A stretch of 19,875 nt of DNA from Muribaculaceae bacterium (GTDB taxonomy: Bacteria; Bacteroidota; Bacteroidia; Bacteroidales; Muribaculaceae). Shown here piece after piece: positions 6,778 through 15,494 of this stretch; position 1 is the first letter of the stretch, and each line of letters opens with the position of its first letter. The stretch covers positions 1-19,875 of the forward strand of contig JAKSMA010000014.1 in the NCBI GenBank assembly GCA_024400895.1. The letters are read 5' to 3'. The notes under the pieces were generated by a model, which searched no databases, was not told the DNA's origin, and saw only the letters and a list, made by a program, of their open reading frames with translations. A program made the translations under genes and the position numbers.

Positions 6778-7794
6778 ATGAAAGTTGCTATTGTAGGCGC
6801 CAGTGGCGCGGTAGGACAGGAATTTATGAAGGTGCTCGATGAGCAAAACTTCCCAATTGATGAACTCGTGCTTTTCGGTTCGGAACGCAGCGCGGGTCGT
6901 ATTTTTACTTTCCGCGGCAAAGACCATGTGGTTCAGTTGCTGCAACACAATGATGACTTTAAGGATATTGATGTAGCATTTGTATCGGCTGGTGCTGGTA
7001 CAGCAAAGGAGTATGCTCCTACCATCACCAAATATGGCGCTATTATGATTGACAATTCAAGCGCTTTCCGTCTGGATGACGATGTCCCCTTGGTGGTGCC
7101 AGAAGTGAATGCAGAAGATGCGCTCAACACCCCTCGCAATATCATTGCTAATCCCAACTGTACTACCATCCTGATGGTAGTGGCCTTGAAACCTCTCGAC
7201 AAGATATCACATATCAAAAATGTGCAGGTTTCAACTTATCAGGCTGCCAGTGGTGCGGGCCTTGAAGCTATGGATGAATTGGCTCTTCAATTTGCAGAAA
7301 TTGCCACCAATAAAGATACTGTGACTGTTCGCCATTTCCAGCATCAGTTGGCCTACAATGTGATTCCTCACATCGACATGTTTATGGACAACGGATACAC
7401 TCGCGAAGAGACCAAGATGTATAACGAAACTCGCAAGATTATGCACTCCGACATCCGTGTGAGTGCCACTTGTGTTCGTGTGCCTGTGATTCGTGCACAT
7501 AGCGAGGCTGTGTGGATTGAAACCGAGCGCCCAATCACTCCCGACGAAGCTCGTCGAGCACTGATGGGAGCGCCTGGTGTGGTAGTTGTCGATAATCCTT
7601 CATGCAACGAATATCCAATGCCACTATTTGTGAATCGTAGAGACCCTGTGTATGTGGGCCGAATTCGTGAAGATTATAGTAGCGACAATGGTCTCACTTT
7701 CTGGGTGGTGGGCGACCAAATCAAGAAGGGTGCAGCGCTCAATGCTGTGCAAATTGGTCAATACCTTTACCAAAAAGGAGTATTCGATAAATAA
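6778..7794 (+). CDS. asd: Aspartate-semialdehyde dehydrogenase
   Basis: 338 residues, the usual length. The enzyme makes L-aspartate-4-semialdehyde from aspartyl phosphate with NADPH, the branch point for lysine/diaminopimelate, threonine and methionine. Visible motifs are the NADP-binding GASGAVG (7-13), SSAFR (94-98), NPNCTT with catalytic C128, YQAASGAG (154-161) and RVPVIRAH with the acid/base H241. No key residue is missing. It has its own strong promoter, a structured leader and a terminator shared with the convergent WG-repeat gene, so it appears monocistronic. It is cytoplasmic and core metabolic. Confidence 0.97.
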   Translation: MKVAIVGASGAVGQEFMKVLDEQNFPIDELVLFGSERSAGRIFTFRGKDHVVQLLQHNDDFKDIDVAFVSAGAGTAKEYAPTITKYGAIMIDNSSAFRLDDDVPLVVPEVNAEDALNTPRNIIANPNCTTILMVVALKPLDKISHIKNVQVSTYQAASGAGLEAMDELALQFAEIATNKDTVTVRHFQHQLAYNVIPHIDMFMDNGYTREETKMYNETRKIMHSDIRVSATCVRVPVIRAHSEAVWIETERPITPDEARRALMGAPGVVVVDNPSCNEYPMPLFVNRRDPVYVGRIREDYSSDNGLTFWVVGDQIKKGAALNAVQIGQYLYQKGVFDK

Positions 7795-7821
7795 TACATA
7801 AGAAACTGCTAACATTAAAAT

Positions 7822-7854
7822 GAAAAGCGCTGCACGATGAGTGTAGCGCTTTTC
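7822..7854. terminator. Bidirectional terminator between asd and the WG-repeat gene
   Basis: GAAAAGCGCTGCAC (7822-7835), a GATGA loop, then GTGTAGCGCTTTTC (7841-7854). The 14-pair stem has one G-U wobble and A/T-flanked ends, so it can end transcription from both convergent genes. Confidence 0.85.
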
Positions 7855-7877
7855 AGTACTATGTCGTTTAATTCTCT

Positions 7878-9114
7878 TTAGAAAGTGGATTTGCCATTGA
7901 GGTCGATGTAGCCCCATTTGCCATTCTTTCTCACAGCAGCTACGCCTTCGTTGAAGCGATAACTGCTGCTAATCATATCGCCTGCCACACATGAGGGTGT
8001 GTAGTCGTATTCGCAAGGCACCACTTGAGTGCCGTCGGGCTTGATGAAACCGAATTTCTTGTTGTCAGAATTCAGAGCCACGCCTTCGTATACAGGACCT
8101 TCCACTTTAAAAGATGGGCGAACCATCATTTTGTCCATCAACTTGTAGACGGTGAATGTTTCCATGCCCACATAGTCTTCCATACCCGACACTGTGTAGC
8201 CTTCGTTGAAATCTGCGATGAATTTAGGCATCGCCACTTCATCGGTATAGTAGCGCAGAGGAATCACTTGAGTGCCAGTGGTGTCGATAAAACCGTATTG
8301 CTGGGCATCAGCGGTGACCCATGCCATGCCCTCATGGAAGTCGCCGGCTTTAAGTCCTTCTTTGCAAGAAAAGAGCACTTTACCTTCGGTGTCAATATAG
8401 CTATAAACATAGGGAAAAAGAGCGTCGGCGTTCTCTTCTTTGTAAACGCCAACAGAGGCTTTCCCTTCGCTGAAAGGATTGGCGGCATCATATTTGCAAG
8501 GCACCACTTCTTGGCCCTGCTTGTTGATGTAGCCATATTTTGCATTACCCTCATCGTCCATCTTCACCACGCATGCCATACCGTTCTTGAACATATAGTT
8601 AAGCATACCGGCATCGGGGACATAGTATTTGGCACCGTCGAGCACCTTATTTCCCTGCTTGTCGATAAAACCTTGGAATTCCTCGTTGGCAACCCATGCC
8701 AGGCCTTCGCTGAAGTCGGCAGCCTCGTCGTAGATATAGTCGACCACGAGTTTTCCCTCTTTGTTCATATATCCCCACTTCAAGGCACGCTCATAGTTGT
8801 GCTTGGCGCCAGAAGTTTCTTTTGCCACAGGCACCATTGTCGCGGTAGAAACCGTAGTCTTCTCGGTCGATGCATACATCGAATTGCTTTGGAATGCTGC
8901 AAGCAATCACTTCCTTGCCAGTATGGTTGATGTAGCCCCATTTTCCGCCTTTCATTACAGCTGCCATGCCATCGTAGAAAGTCTGTACCACTTCGTACTG
9001 CTTCACGGCATTACAGAAATCGGGAGTAAGTTCCACTTTTTGTGCTTTTGCCCCAACTGTGCAGGCGAATGCAAGTGAGAGGCTGAGCGTTACGTTTAAG
9101 AATTTATTCATCAT
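7878..9114 (-). pseudogene. WG-repeat secreted protein, reading frame broken once
   Basis: The N-terminal part (start 9114 or 9111) has a signal peptide MNKFLNVTLSLSLAFACTVGAKA and the first WG repeat (GGKWGYINHTGKEVIA). It runs out of frame near 8834-8841 and ends at a stop at 8791-8793. The rest, in the other frame, carries about seven more WG-type repeats (KWGYMNKEGKLVVD, QGFIDKQGNKVLD, YGYINKQGQEVVP, YGFIDTTGTQVIP, FGFIKPDGTQVVP, KWGYIDLNGK) and stops at 7878. The distance between the first two WGY motifs is 163 bases, one more than 54 codons, so one extra base would explain the break. WG repeats form beta-rich, probably protein-binding, exported domains. It may be a sequencing error, a pseudogene or phase variation. 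The start of the second frame has no signal peptide, so two separate genes are unlikely. Confidence 0.75.
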
Positions 9115-9188
9115 TATTCAAATTTTTAATTCACAAGTCCGTCGTTTTGACTACTGTGTAGCCTATTAGTTTAAGGACTGCGGGGAAA

Positions 9189-9965
9189 TTATTTGATATG
9201 AGTGCCTTGAGTGAGGTCGTTAAGGCTGTTTGCGTGTGTAATCACCACTTCCTTTACGCCATTCTCAATGGTGGAAAATGCATTGTCGAGCTTTGGAATC
9301 ATACCATCTGTAATCACGCCTTCGCTTTTGTAGGCTTCGTATTGCTGGCGGTTGAGTGATGCAATCACACTATTGTCGTCGTTGGCATCAGCGAGTACAC
9401 CTTGCTTTTCAAAGCAAAATACGAGAGTCACGTCGTAATAGGCAGCCAAACCTTTAGCGGTTTCGGCAGCGATAGTGTCGGCGTTGGTGTTGAGAATGTG
9501 GCCTTGACCGTCGTGAGTGAGAGGAGCGAGCACAGGCACCACACCGCTTTCAATGAGGGTGGAAAGTGCTTTGCCGTCCACTTTCTTAACATCACCTACC
9601 CAACCGTAGTCCACGGTCTTCACTGGGCGTTTGTCGCTAAGAATCACATTCATGTCGGCGCCACACAGGCCAATGGCATTGGTGCCTTTGCTTTGCAGCA
9701 AACTCACCACGCGCTTGTTGACAAGGCCAGCATACACCATGGTCACCACATCAATCATCTTGTCGTCGGTCACGCGACGCCCTTCCACCATTGTGGTTTC
9801 GATGCCGAGCGCAGAGGCGGTTTTTGTGGCCAACACGCCACCACCATGCACCAGCACTTTTCGGCCTTCCACATTAGAAAGGTCGGTAATAAGCTGGTTG
9901 AGGGCGGAGGGATTTTCCACAACCTTACCGCCCACTTTCACCAGCAGGAGTTTTTCTTTTGTCAT
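9189..9965 (-). CDS. argB: N-acyl-glutamate kinase, arginine biosynthesis
   Basis: 258 residues from ATG 9965; a longer open frame to 10034 overlaps prfB and is rejected. Amino-acid kinase family features are the LVKVGGK phosphate loop near residues 8-14, LVHGGG near 43-48, GWVGDV, LNTNADTIA and ITDGMIPKL, all expected for ArgB. It phosphorylates the gamma-carboxylate of an N-acylated glutamate. In Bacteroides fragilis the arginine pathway is known to use N-succinyl rather than N-acetyl intermediates, so N-succinylglutamate is a plausible substrate here, by inference. It starts 13 bases after the prfB stop, so it is probably the last gene of a fadD-prfB-argB transcript. The partner argE lies elsewhere in the window at 14344-15417. 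Confidence 0.93.
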   Translation of the reverse strand: MTKEKLLLVKVGGKVVENPSALNQLITDLSNVEGRKVLVHGGGVLATKTASALGIETTMVEGRRVTDDKMIDVVTMVYAGLVNKRVVSLLQSKGTNAIGLCGADMNVILSDKRPVKTVDYGWVGDVKKVDGKALSTLIESGVVPVLAPLTHDGQGHILNTNADTIAAETAKGLAAYYDVTLVFCFEKQGVLADANDDNSVIASLNRQQYEAYKSEGVITDGMIPKLDNAFSTIENGVKEVVITHANSLNDLTQGTHIK

Positions 9966-9978
9966 GTCAAAACAAATG

Positions 9979-11089
9979 TTATTCTTCGCCAAACTCCATG
10001 AGATAGGCCTTGATGAAATCGTCGATATCGCCATCCATCACGCCATTCACATTGCTTGTTTGGTGATTTGTACGGTGATCCTTCACACGACGGTCGTCGA
10101 ACACATAACTGCGAATCTGGCTGCCCCATTCAATCTTCTTCTTGGAGTCTTCCACTTTGCGTTGCTCTTCCTGACGGTGTTGCAACTCCTTGTTGTAGAG
10201 GATTGACTTCAAGTTACGGAGTGCATTTTCGCGGTTCTTTGGTTGGTCGCGAGTTTCGGTGTTTTCTACCAAGATTTCCTCTTCTTCACCGGTGTAAGGG
10301 TCTTTGTATTGATAGCGTGCACGCACACCCGATTCCACCTTGTTCACATTCTGACCACCAGCGCCACCGCTTCGGAATGTGTCCCAGGTGAGGCGAGCAG
10401 GGTCGATTTCAATTTCAATGGTGTCGTCGATAAGCGGTGTCACAAACACCGAGGCAAATGAGGTCATGCGCTTGCCTTGGGCATTGTAGGGCGAAACACG
10501 AACGAGGCGATGCACGCCGTTCTCGCTCTTCAGATAGCCATAGGCAAAAGCTCCTTCCACACTGATGGTAACAGATTTGATACCGGCTTCATCACCGTCG
10601 ATGATGTGTTCGATAGAAGTTTTGTAGCCATGGCGTTCGCACCAGCGCAAGTAAAGGCGCATCAGCATCGAAGCCCAGTCTTGGCTTTCTGTGCCGCCAG
10701 CACCTGAATTAATCTTCAGGATGGCGTCCATCTTGTCTTCCTCGTTACGCAACATGTTGCGCAATTCGAGTTTCTCAATTTTTTCCTTTGCTTCGTTGTA
10801 CAGTTCGTCGAGTTCTTCTTCAGAGATTACGCCTTCCTTCACGAAGTCGAAACCTACTGCCACTTCTCCAACTGCTTGCTCCACTTCCTTGCTACTGTCG
10901 ATCCAGAAGCGAAGCATTTTAATTTTTTTCATTTGTGCTTCGGCAGCTTTTTGGTTGAGCCAGAAGTCGGGCACGTGAGTGCGCAATTCTTCTTCCTCTA
11001 CTTCAATTTTCTTGCTGTCGATGTCAAAGATACCTCCTCAACGCATCCGAGCGTTCTTGTATCTCTTTTAATTGTTCTTGTGTAATCAT
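9979..11089 (-). CDS. prfB: Peptide chain release factor 2 with programmed +1 frameshift
   Basis: Translation starts at ATG 11089-11087 and reads 21 codons (MITQEQLKEIQERSDALRRY, then L21), ending in CTT. An in-frame TGA (11026-11024) follows. Skipping one base there continues as Asp-Ile-Asp in the long frame, giving 369 residues, close to the E. coli RF2 length. The site AGGAGG TAT CTT TGA C is the classic RF2 autoregulation signal: scarce RF2 leaves the ribosome paused at UGA and lets it shift. GGQ (244-246) is the peptidyl-hydrolysis motif. The stop-codon tripeptide SPF appears as SPY (199-201). RF2 releases proteins at UGA and UAA. It lies 47 bases after fadD and just before argB. A plain ORF call would begin at TTG 10986 and lose the first 34 residues. 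Confidence 0.95.
11023..11038 (-). promoter_or_regulatory. RF2 programmed frameshift signal
   Basis: Read on the minus strand: AGGAGG (11038-11033), TAT, slippery CTT (11029-11027), TGA (11026-11024), C (11023). The Shine-Dalgarno-like hexamer sits three bases before CTT, the same spacing as in E. coli prfB. It stimulates +1 slippage of peptidyl-tRNA-Leu when UGA decoding is slow. Confidence 0.93.
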
Positions 11090-11136
11090 CTGAGCTCAAT
11101 GATTTTTGTTGTTAATACTATGGGCAGAATACCCGA

Positions 11137-12930
11137 TTACTTATTTTTTTGCTGCTTTTCGGCAGCTGCATACACTGCATCGATGAGTTTTGCGTAACGC
11201 TTAAGTTCGCCAGTTTCCATAGTGAATGGGCGAGGCATAAGGATGAAATGCTTGATTTGCTCGTAGCTGGCAAGGTCTTTCTGCCATTCGTTGATACGCT
11301 GTTCCATCATCTTGTGTATCTCTTTGTTGTTCACAAGGTCGGCATTGTCGGTATATGCGATTTTTTTCTTCTTGGCATAGGCCTTCAATGCATCAACTGA
11401 AGGAACGATGAGGGCTGACACGAATTTTTTGCCGTCGCCAATCACCACTGCTTGCTCCACGAAAAGGTCTTGGCCGAGTCGAGTTTCAAGCACTTGAGGT
11501 GCAATATACTTGCCATTGCTGGTTTTGAACAAGTCTTTCAGGCGTTCGGTAATAATGAGTTGACCGTTTTCATTGATAGCACCACAATCGCCAGTGTGGA
11601 ACCATCCGTCTTCATCAATGGCCTTGGCTGTTTCTTCAGGCTTATTGTAGTAGCCTTTCATAATAGTTGGACCCTTCGCGAGAATTTCGTTCTGAGGACC
11701 AATCTTCACCTTCACACCTGGGATTGGTGTGCCAATGGTGCCTAATTCCCAGTTGGTGTCGGGATAGAAAGTGACGGTAGCGTTTGTTTCGCTCAAACCG
11801 TAACCAATCACGATGGGAATACCGATTGCGCGCAGGAATTCTGTAATATTGTCGGAGAGCATTGCACCTGCAGTGGGGTAGAGGTGTGGTTGCTCAATAC
11901 CGATGGCCGAACGCAGGCGGCTGAACACCTTTTTATCAAAGTATTGATATTGCTTTTCAAGAAGCATAGGCACCTTTTTGCCTGTGCGTAGATATTTCAT
12001 TTCACGCTTCTTGCCCACTGCCACTGCTCGGTTGAAGAGCATTCTCACCACTGGCGATGCATTTGCGATATTGTCGGTGATGGCTGTGTACACTTTTTCC
12101 CAGAAGCGTGGCACGCTGCACATGCAAGTAGGTTGAATTTCTTTCACCGCCTTCTGGATGTCTTTTGGATTGTGGTTGATGACCACGCGAATGCCATTGC
12201 TCAGACACACCATACTCCATCCCAATTCAAAGATGTGGCTCATAGGCAAGAAACTCAACGACACATCGGTGTCTTCGTTGAGGCTTGGAATGCGCATATT
12301 GTGGGCCAAGATACATGCATTGAAATTGGAGTGGGTGAGCATTACGCCTTTGGGTACGCCAGTTGTGCCAGAAGTGTAGATGAGGCACATCAAGTCAGAT
12401 GGGAGGGCATTGTCTTTACGCTGGTTGACGAGCGCTATGTCCACATCATCACCCCATGCGAGGAATTCTTCCCATGTTATGCTGGTTTTGTCGTCGGCTT
12501 TTTTCTCTACGAGAGGATTGAGCGTAACGACATATTTCAGCGAAGGGCATTCATCAAGTAGTTCCATGGCCACATCGTATTGGCGTTGGTCGCCCACGAA
12601 GAGCACGATAGTTTGTGCATCGTTGATGATGTATGCTGCTTCGCTTTTACTACTTGTGGCGTAGATAGGTACCGCCACGCCACGGTTGTAATAGGCAGCG
12701 AAATGTGTAGTCAGAATTTCAGGGCAGTTTTGCGTGAAAATAGCCACTTTGCCTTCCACTTCCAATCCTGCTTTGTATAGAGATTTTGCTTCTCGTTCAA
12801 TATTGGTCTTGAACTGATTCCAAGAAATAGAAAACCATTCCTGGGTCTTGTAATCACGGAAACGGAGAGCCTCTCGGTCGCCGAATCTTTTTGATTGTTT
12901 GTTGATGAGTTCAACTAATTCGTTTACCAT
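11137..12930 (-). CDS. fadD: Long-chain fatty acid CoA ligase (AMP-forming)
   Basis: 597 residues from ATG 12930 (MVNELVELINKQSKRFGDRE). A 40-residue upstream extension in the open frame is hydrophobic, AT-rich and overlaps the promoter, so it is rejected. The ANL-superfamily motifs are in order: P-loop YTSGTTGVPKG, then GYGLSETNATVTF, GWFHTGDCG and LIITERLKDLFKTSNGKYI, including the hinge region. The last catalytic Lys region is replaced by the longer FadD15-like C-terminus seen in bacterial long-chain acyl-CoA synthetases. It activates fatty acids with ATP and CoA, probably at the membrane face. It is first in a likely transcript with prfB and argB. The symbol is by family; chain-length preference is unknown. 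Confidence 0.9.
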   Translation of the reverse strand: MVNELVELINKQSKRFGDREALRFRDYKTQEWFSISWNQFKTNIEREAKSLYKAGLEVEGKVAIFTQNCPEILTTHFAAYYNRGVAVPIYATSSKSEAAYIINDAQTIVLFVGDQRQYDVAMELLDECPSLKYVVTLNPLVEKKADDKTSITWEEFLAWGDDVDIALVNQRKDNALPSDLMCLIYTSGTTGVPKGVMLTHSNFNACILAHNMRIPSLNEDTDVSLSFLPMSHIFELGWSMVCLSNGIRVVINHNPKDIQKAVKEIQPTCMCSVPRFWEKVYTAITDNIANASPVVRMLFNRAVAVGKKREMKYLRTGKKVPMLLEKQYQYFDKKVFSRLRSAIGIEQPHLYPTAGAMLSDNITEFLRAIGIPIVIGYGLSETNATVTFYPDTNWELGTIGTPIPGVKVKIGPQNEILAKGPTIMKGYYNKPEETAKAIDEDGWFHTGDCGAINENGQLIITERLKDLFKTSNGKYIAPQVLETRLGQDLFVEQAVVIGDGKKFVSALIVPSVDALKAYAKKKKIAYTDNADLVNNKEIHKMMEQRINEWQKDLASYEQIKHFILMPRPFTMETGELKRYAKLIDAVYAAAEKQQKNK

Positions 12931-12956
12931 CGTTCTTTTATTATTGATTAGCAACA

Positions 12957-12964
12957 CAAAATTA
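12957..12964 (-). promoter_or_regulatory. Promoter -7 element for fadD-prfB-argB
   Basis: CAAAATTA is TAATTTTG on the minus strand, matching TAnnTTTG, 26 bases before the fadD start. No clear -33 box was found. Confidence 0.4.
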
Positions 12965-13099
12965 CTCAAAATCTCCTTAATAGTAGTCATATTCACTTTT
13001 ATATTAACATCAATTCCAATAATGCCGAAAAAAAAACCAATAATTAACATTTCTGTATGTTTCGTCCTTAAAAATAGGGTGATACTTGAAGATTTTTCA

Positions 13100-13107
13100 T
13101 AAATTTG
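13100..13107 (+). promoter_or_regulatory. Promoter -7 element for the C1 peptidase-argE pair
   Basis: TAAATTTG, 34 bases before ATG 13142, matches TAnnTTTG. The -33 box is not at the standard distance. Confidence 0.4.
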
Positions 13108-13141
13108 TAGAATTAATACAGAATAATTAATTCAAAAACAT

Positions 13142-14344
13142 ATGAGTAAGATGAAATCTATACTGCTGTCTGCATTAGTGTGTGGAAGCATGTGTTCAGC
13201 TTATGCTGATGTGGTTACTCCTGAGTCTACAGGCTTTAAGTTTACCGATACAAAAGTGGTGAAATGCACCCCTATCAAAGATCAATATGAAACCGGCACT
13301 TGCTGGTGCTTTTCTGTTGTGGCATTTATGGAGAACGAAATCCTTCGTACATCGGGCAAGGAAGTTGACTTGAGCGAGATGTATGTTGTCAGAAGTCTGT
13401 ATCCTGAAAAAGCACAGAAATTCATGCGTATGGAAGGAGAGATGCGCTTCAACCAGGGCGGTGGCGTGCTGGATGTGGTTTACGCTTGGGACAAGTATGG
13501 CATGGTGCCGGAAGATGTTTACAATGGATTGAACTATGGCGAGACCAAACACGACCATCAAGAACTCATCGCTGGCATGAAAGGCTTTATGAAAGGCATC
13601 GTTGCCAAGCCTGGAAAGCGATATTCCACAGCGTGGCTTCGTGGCTTGAATGGCATTCTTGATGCATATCTCGGCAAGGCTCCTGAAAAGTTTGTAGTTG
13701 ATGGCGTGGAATACACTCCTAAGACCTATGCTGCTTCTTTCGGATTGAATATGAGCGACTACCAGGCGTTCAGTTCATATACCCATCATCCATTCTATGA
13801 GGAATTTATCATTGAAATTCCTGATAATTGGCTCTGGGCAAAAATGAAGAATGTACCGCTCGACGAAATGGAGCAGATTGTAGACAATGCCATCAGCAAT
13901 GGATATTCAGTGGCATGGTCGGCTGATATGAGCGAGAAGAGCTGGCAATGGGACAATGGCTACGCTATCATGCCAAAACTCAAAAGCGAGGCCGACATGA
14001 GTAAAAAGGAATTGGAAAGATGGAAGAAATTGCCGAACAAGGATAGAGAAAAAGAACTTTATGAATTCAATGGTCCACAGCCAGAGATTGAGGTGACACA
14101 GGAAGTGCGTCAACAAATGTTCGATTCATTTGAAACTGTTGATGATCATTTAATGGTTATCGTTGGTTTGGCAAAAGACCAGAAAGGAAACAAGTTCTAC
14201 AAGGTGAAGAATTCATGGGACACCAACCATATTTACGATGGCTATATCTATGTGTCGAGCGCTTATTTCCGTGCCAAGACTATCGATATTATGGTACATA
14301 AAGACGGTGTGCCAACCTCTATTCAAGAGAAATTTGTCAAATAA
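13142..14344 (+). CDS. Secreted C1 cysteine aminopeptidase (bleomycin hydrolase-like)
   Basis: 400 residues. The signal peptide (KMKSILLSALVCGSMCSAYA) directs it to the periplasm or outside, unlike the cytoplasmic PepC of lactic acid bacteria. The papain-like catalytic set is complete: oxyanion Q48, C54 in GTCWCFS, H336 in DDHLMVIVG and N357 in VKNSWD. The long spacing between C54 and H336, and the DH-hydrophobic-M block, fit subfamily C1B (aminopeptidase C / bleomycin hydrolase), although it is shorter than the usual 440-470 residues. It probably trims peptides for nutrition. Its TAA overlaps the argE start codon by one base, suggesting translational coupling. The enzyme class is secure; substrates are not. 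Confidence 0.9.
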   Translation: MSKMKSILLSALVCGSMCSAYADVVTPESTGFKFTDTKVVKCTPIKDQYETGTCWCFSVVAFMENEILRTSGKEVDLSEMYVVRSLYPEKAQKFMRMEGEMRFNQGGGVLDVVYAWDKYGMVPEDVYNGLNYGETKHDHQELIAGMKGFMKGIVAKPGKRYSTAWLRGLNGILDAYLGKAPEKFVVDGVEYTPKTYAASFGLNMSDYQAFSSYTHHPFYEEFIIEIPDNWLWAKMKNVPLDEMEQIVDNAISNGYSVAWSADMSEKSWQWDNGYAIMPKLKSEADMSKKELERWKKLPNKDREKELYEFNGPQPEIEVTQEVRQQMFDSFETVDDHLMVIVGLAKDQKGNKFYKVKNSWDTNHIYDGYIYVSSAYFRAKTIDIMVHKDGVPTSIQEKFVK

Positions 14345-15417
14345 TGGCAATGTTTGATATCGACGAACTATATTACGATGCTATCGACTTGCTGAAAGAA
14401 ATGGTGGCAGTGCCATCGTTCAGCAGGGAGGAGAAGGCAGTGGCCGATGTCGTAGAGATGGCCATGCAGCGCTTTGGCTTGAATCCGAAGCGCTACGTGA
14501 ATAATTTGTGGTGCCAGACTGCGGATTTTTGCCCAGATAAGCCCACTATCTTACTCAATGCCCATATCGACACTGTGAAGGTGGCTGAGGGATGGCAGCA
14601 CGCTCCTTTCACTCCTACGGAAGAAGACGATGCCATCTATGGCCTTGGAACCAACGACGATGGTGCTTCGGTGGTGTCGCTGATGGCTGCGTTTAGAGCC
14701 CTCACTTCTATGCCCCAACCTTTCAATCTCATTTTCTTGGCATCTGCAGAAGAGGAGGTGAGCGGGAAGAATGGTATAGAGGCAGTGCTTCCTTTGCTCC
14801 CACGCATCGATTTTGCTTTGGTAGGCGAACCCACAGGCATGCAGCCAGCCATCGCAGAAAAAGGCTTGATGGTGCTTGATGGCGTAATTACCGGTGTTGC
14901 CGGACATGCTGCACGCAACGAGGGTGTTAACGCCATTTATAAAGCGATAGATGTGATTAACACGCTTCGTAACTTCCGTTTCGAGAAAGAGTCGGAACTG
15001 TTGGGCCCCGTGAAAATTTCTGTCACAAAAATTGAGGCTGGACGTCAGCATAATGTAGTGCCCGATAAGTGTACGATTCTTGTTGATGTTCGTACCACTG
15101 ATGCATATTCAAATGCTGAAACACTTGAAATATTGCGAAAAGCTGTGCTCGAATGCACTCTCACGCCTCACTCTACACGCCTTAATCCTTCTGGAATAAG
15201 CCCTACTCATCCCGTTGTGAAGAGAACGGAAATCATGGGGAAGACCGCCTTTGGCTCGCCCACATTGAGCGACCAGGCATTGATGCCATTCCCGTCGTTG
15301 AAAATGGGACCTGGCGATTCTGCCAGGAGTCACACTGCCGACGAATTTATCCGATGCTCGGAAATTCGCCAAGCCATCGACGAATACATCGTCCTACTCA
15401 ATGGACTGACTCTGTAA
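14344..15417 (+). CDS. argE: M20 deacylase, arginine biosynthesis (ArgE-type)
   Basis: 357 residues. M20 di-zinc hydrolase motifs are NAHIDTV (H74, D76), GTNDDGA with bridging D105, ASAEEEVSG with the catalytic/metal Glu pair at 136-137, GEPTG (E162), a dimerisation segment GHAARNEGVNAI, and the final metal His in SARSHTADEF. It removes the acyl group from an N-acylated intermediate of arginine synthesis. In Bacteroides fragilis this step acts on N-acylcitrulline (succinyl), so the same is likely here, by inference. A DapE-like or general peptidase role is the main alternative. The start ATG 14344 overlaps the previous stop (TAATG); a second ATG at 14350 is also possible. Confidence 0.88.
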   Translation: MAMFDIDELYYDAIDLLKEMVAVPSFSREEKAVADVVEMAMQRFGLNPKRYVNNLWCQTADFCPDKPTILLNAHIDTVKVAEGWQHAPFTPTEEDDAIYGLGTNDDGASVVSLMAAFRALTSMPQPFNLIFLASAEEEVSGKNGIEAVLPLLPRIDFALVGEPTGMQPAIAEKGLMVLDGVITGVAGHAARNEGVNAIYKAIDVINTLRNFRFEKESELLGPVKISVTKIEAGRQHNVVPDKCTILVDVRTTDAYSNAETLEILRKAVLECTLTPHSTRLNPSGISPTHPVVKRTEIMGKTAFGSPTLSDQALMPFPSLKMGPGDSARSHTADEFIRCSEIRQAIDEYIVLLNGLTL

Positions 15418-15435
15418 ACATTCCAAAACATAAAA

Positions 15436-15472
15436 CGAAAGCACGGTTCCCTATGTTTGAACCGTGCTTTCG
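15436..15472. terminator. Bidirectional terminator between argE and ctp
   Basis: CGAAAGCACGGTTC (15436-15449) and GAACCGTGCTTTCG (15459-15472) are perfect inverted repeats around a 9-base loop, between the two convergent stop codons. A T-rich stretch lies to the right and A-rich DNA to the left. Confidence 0.85.
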
Positions 15473-15494
15473 CTGTGTTTATGATGCGCAATCT

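Noticed and set aside
8408..8906. Second WG-repeat frame as an independent gene
   Set aside because: It lacks a signal peptide and a sensible start, and its first repeat follows on from the upstream frame at the right spacing, so one broken gene is the better reading.
8025..8930. Plus-strand 301-codon ORF opposite the WG-repeat gene
   Set aside because: It is the antisense of the repeats, and its His/Phe/Val-rich composition is typical of a shadow frame.
9966..10034. Extended start for argB
   Set aside because: It overlaps the end of prfB, and the kinase family starts a few residues before the VGGK loop, which fits ATG 9965.
12931..13050. 40-residue N-terminal extension of the acyl-CoA ligase
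   Set aside because: It is AT-rich and hydrophobic, covers the likely promoter, and is not part of the usual family N-terminus. ATG 12930 gives a normal start.
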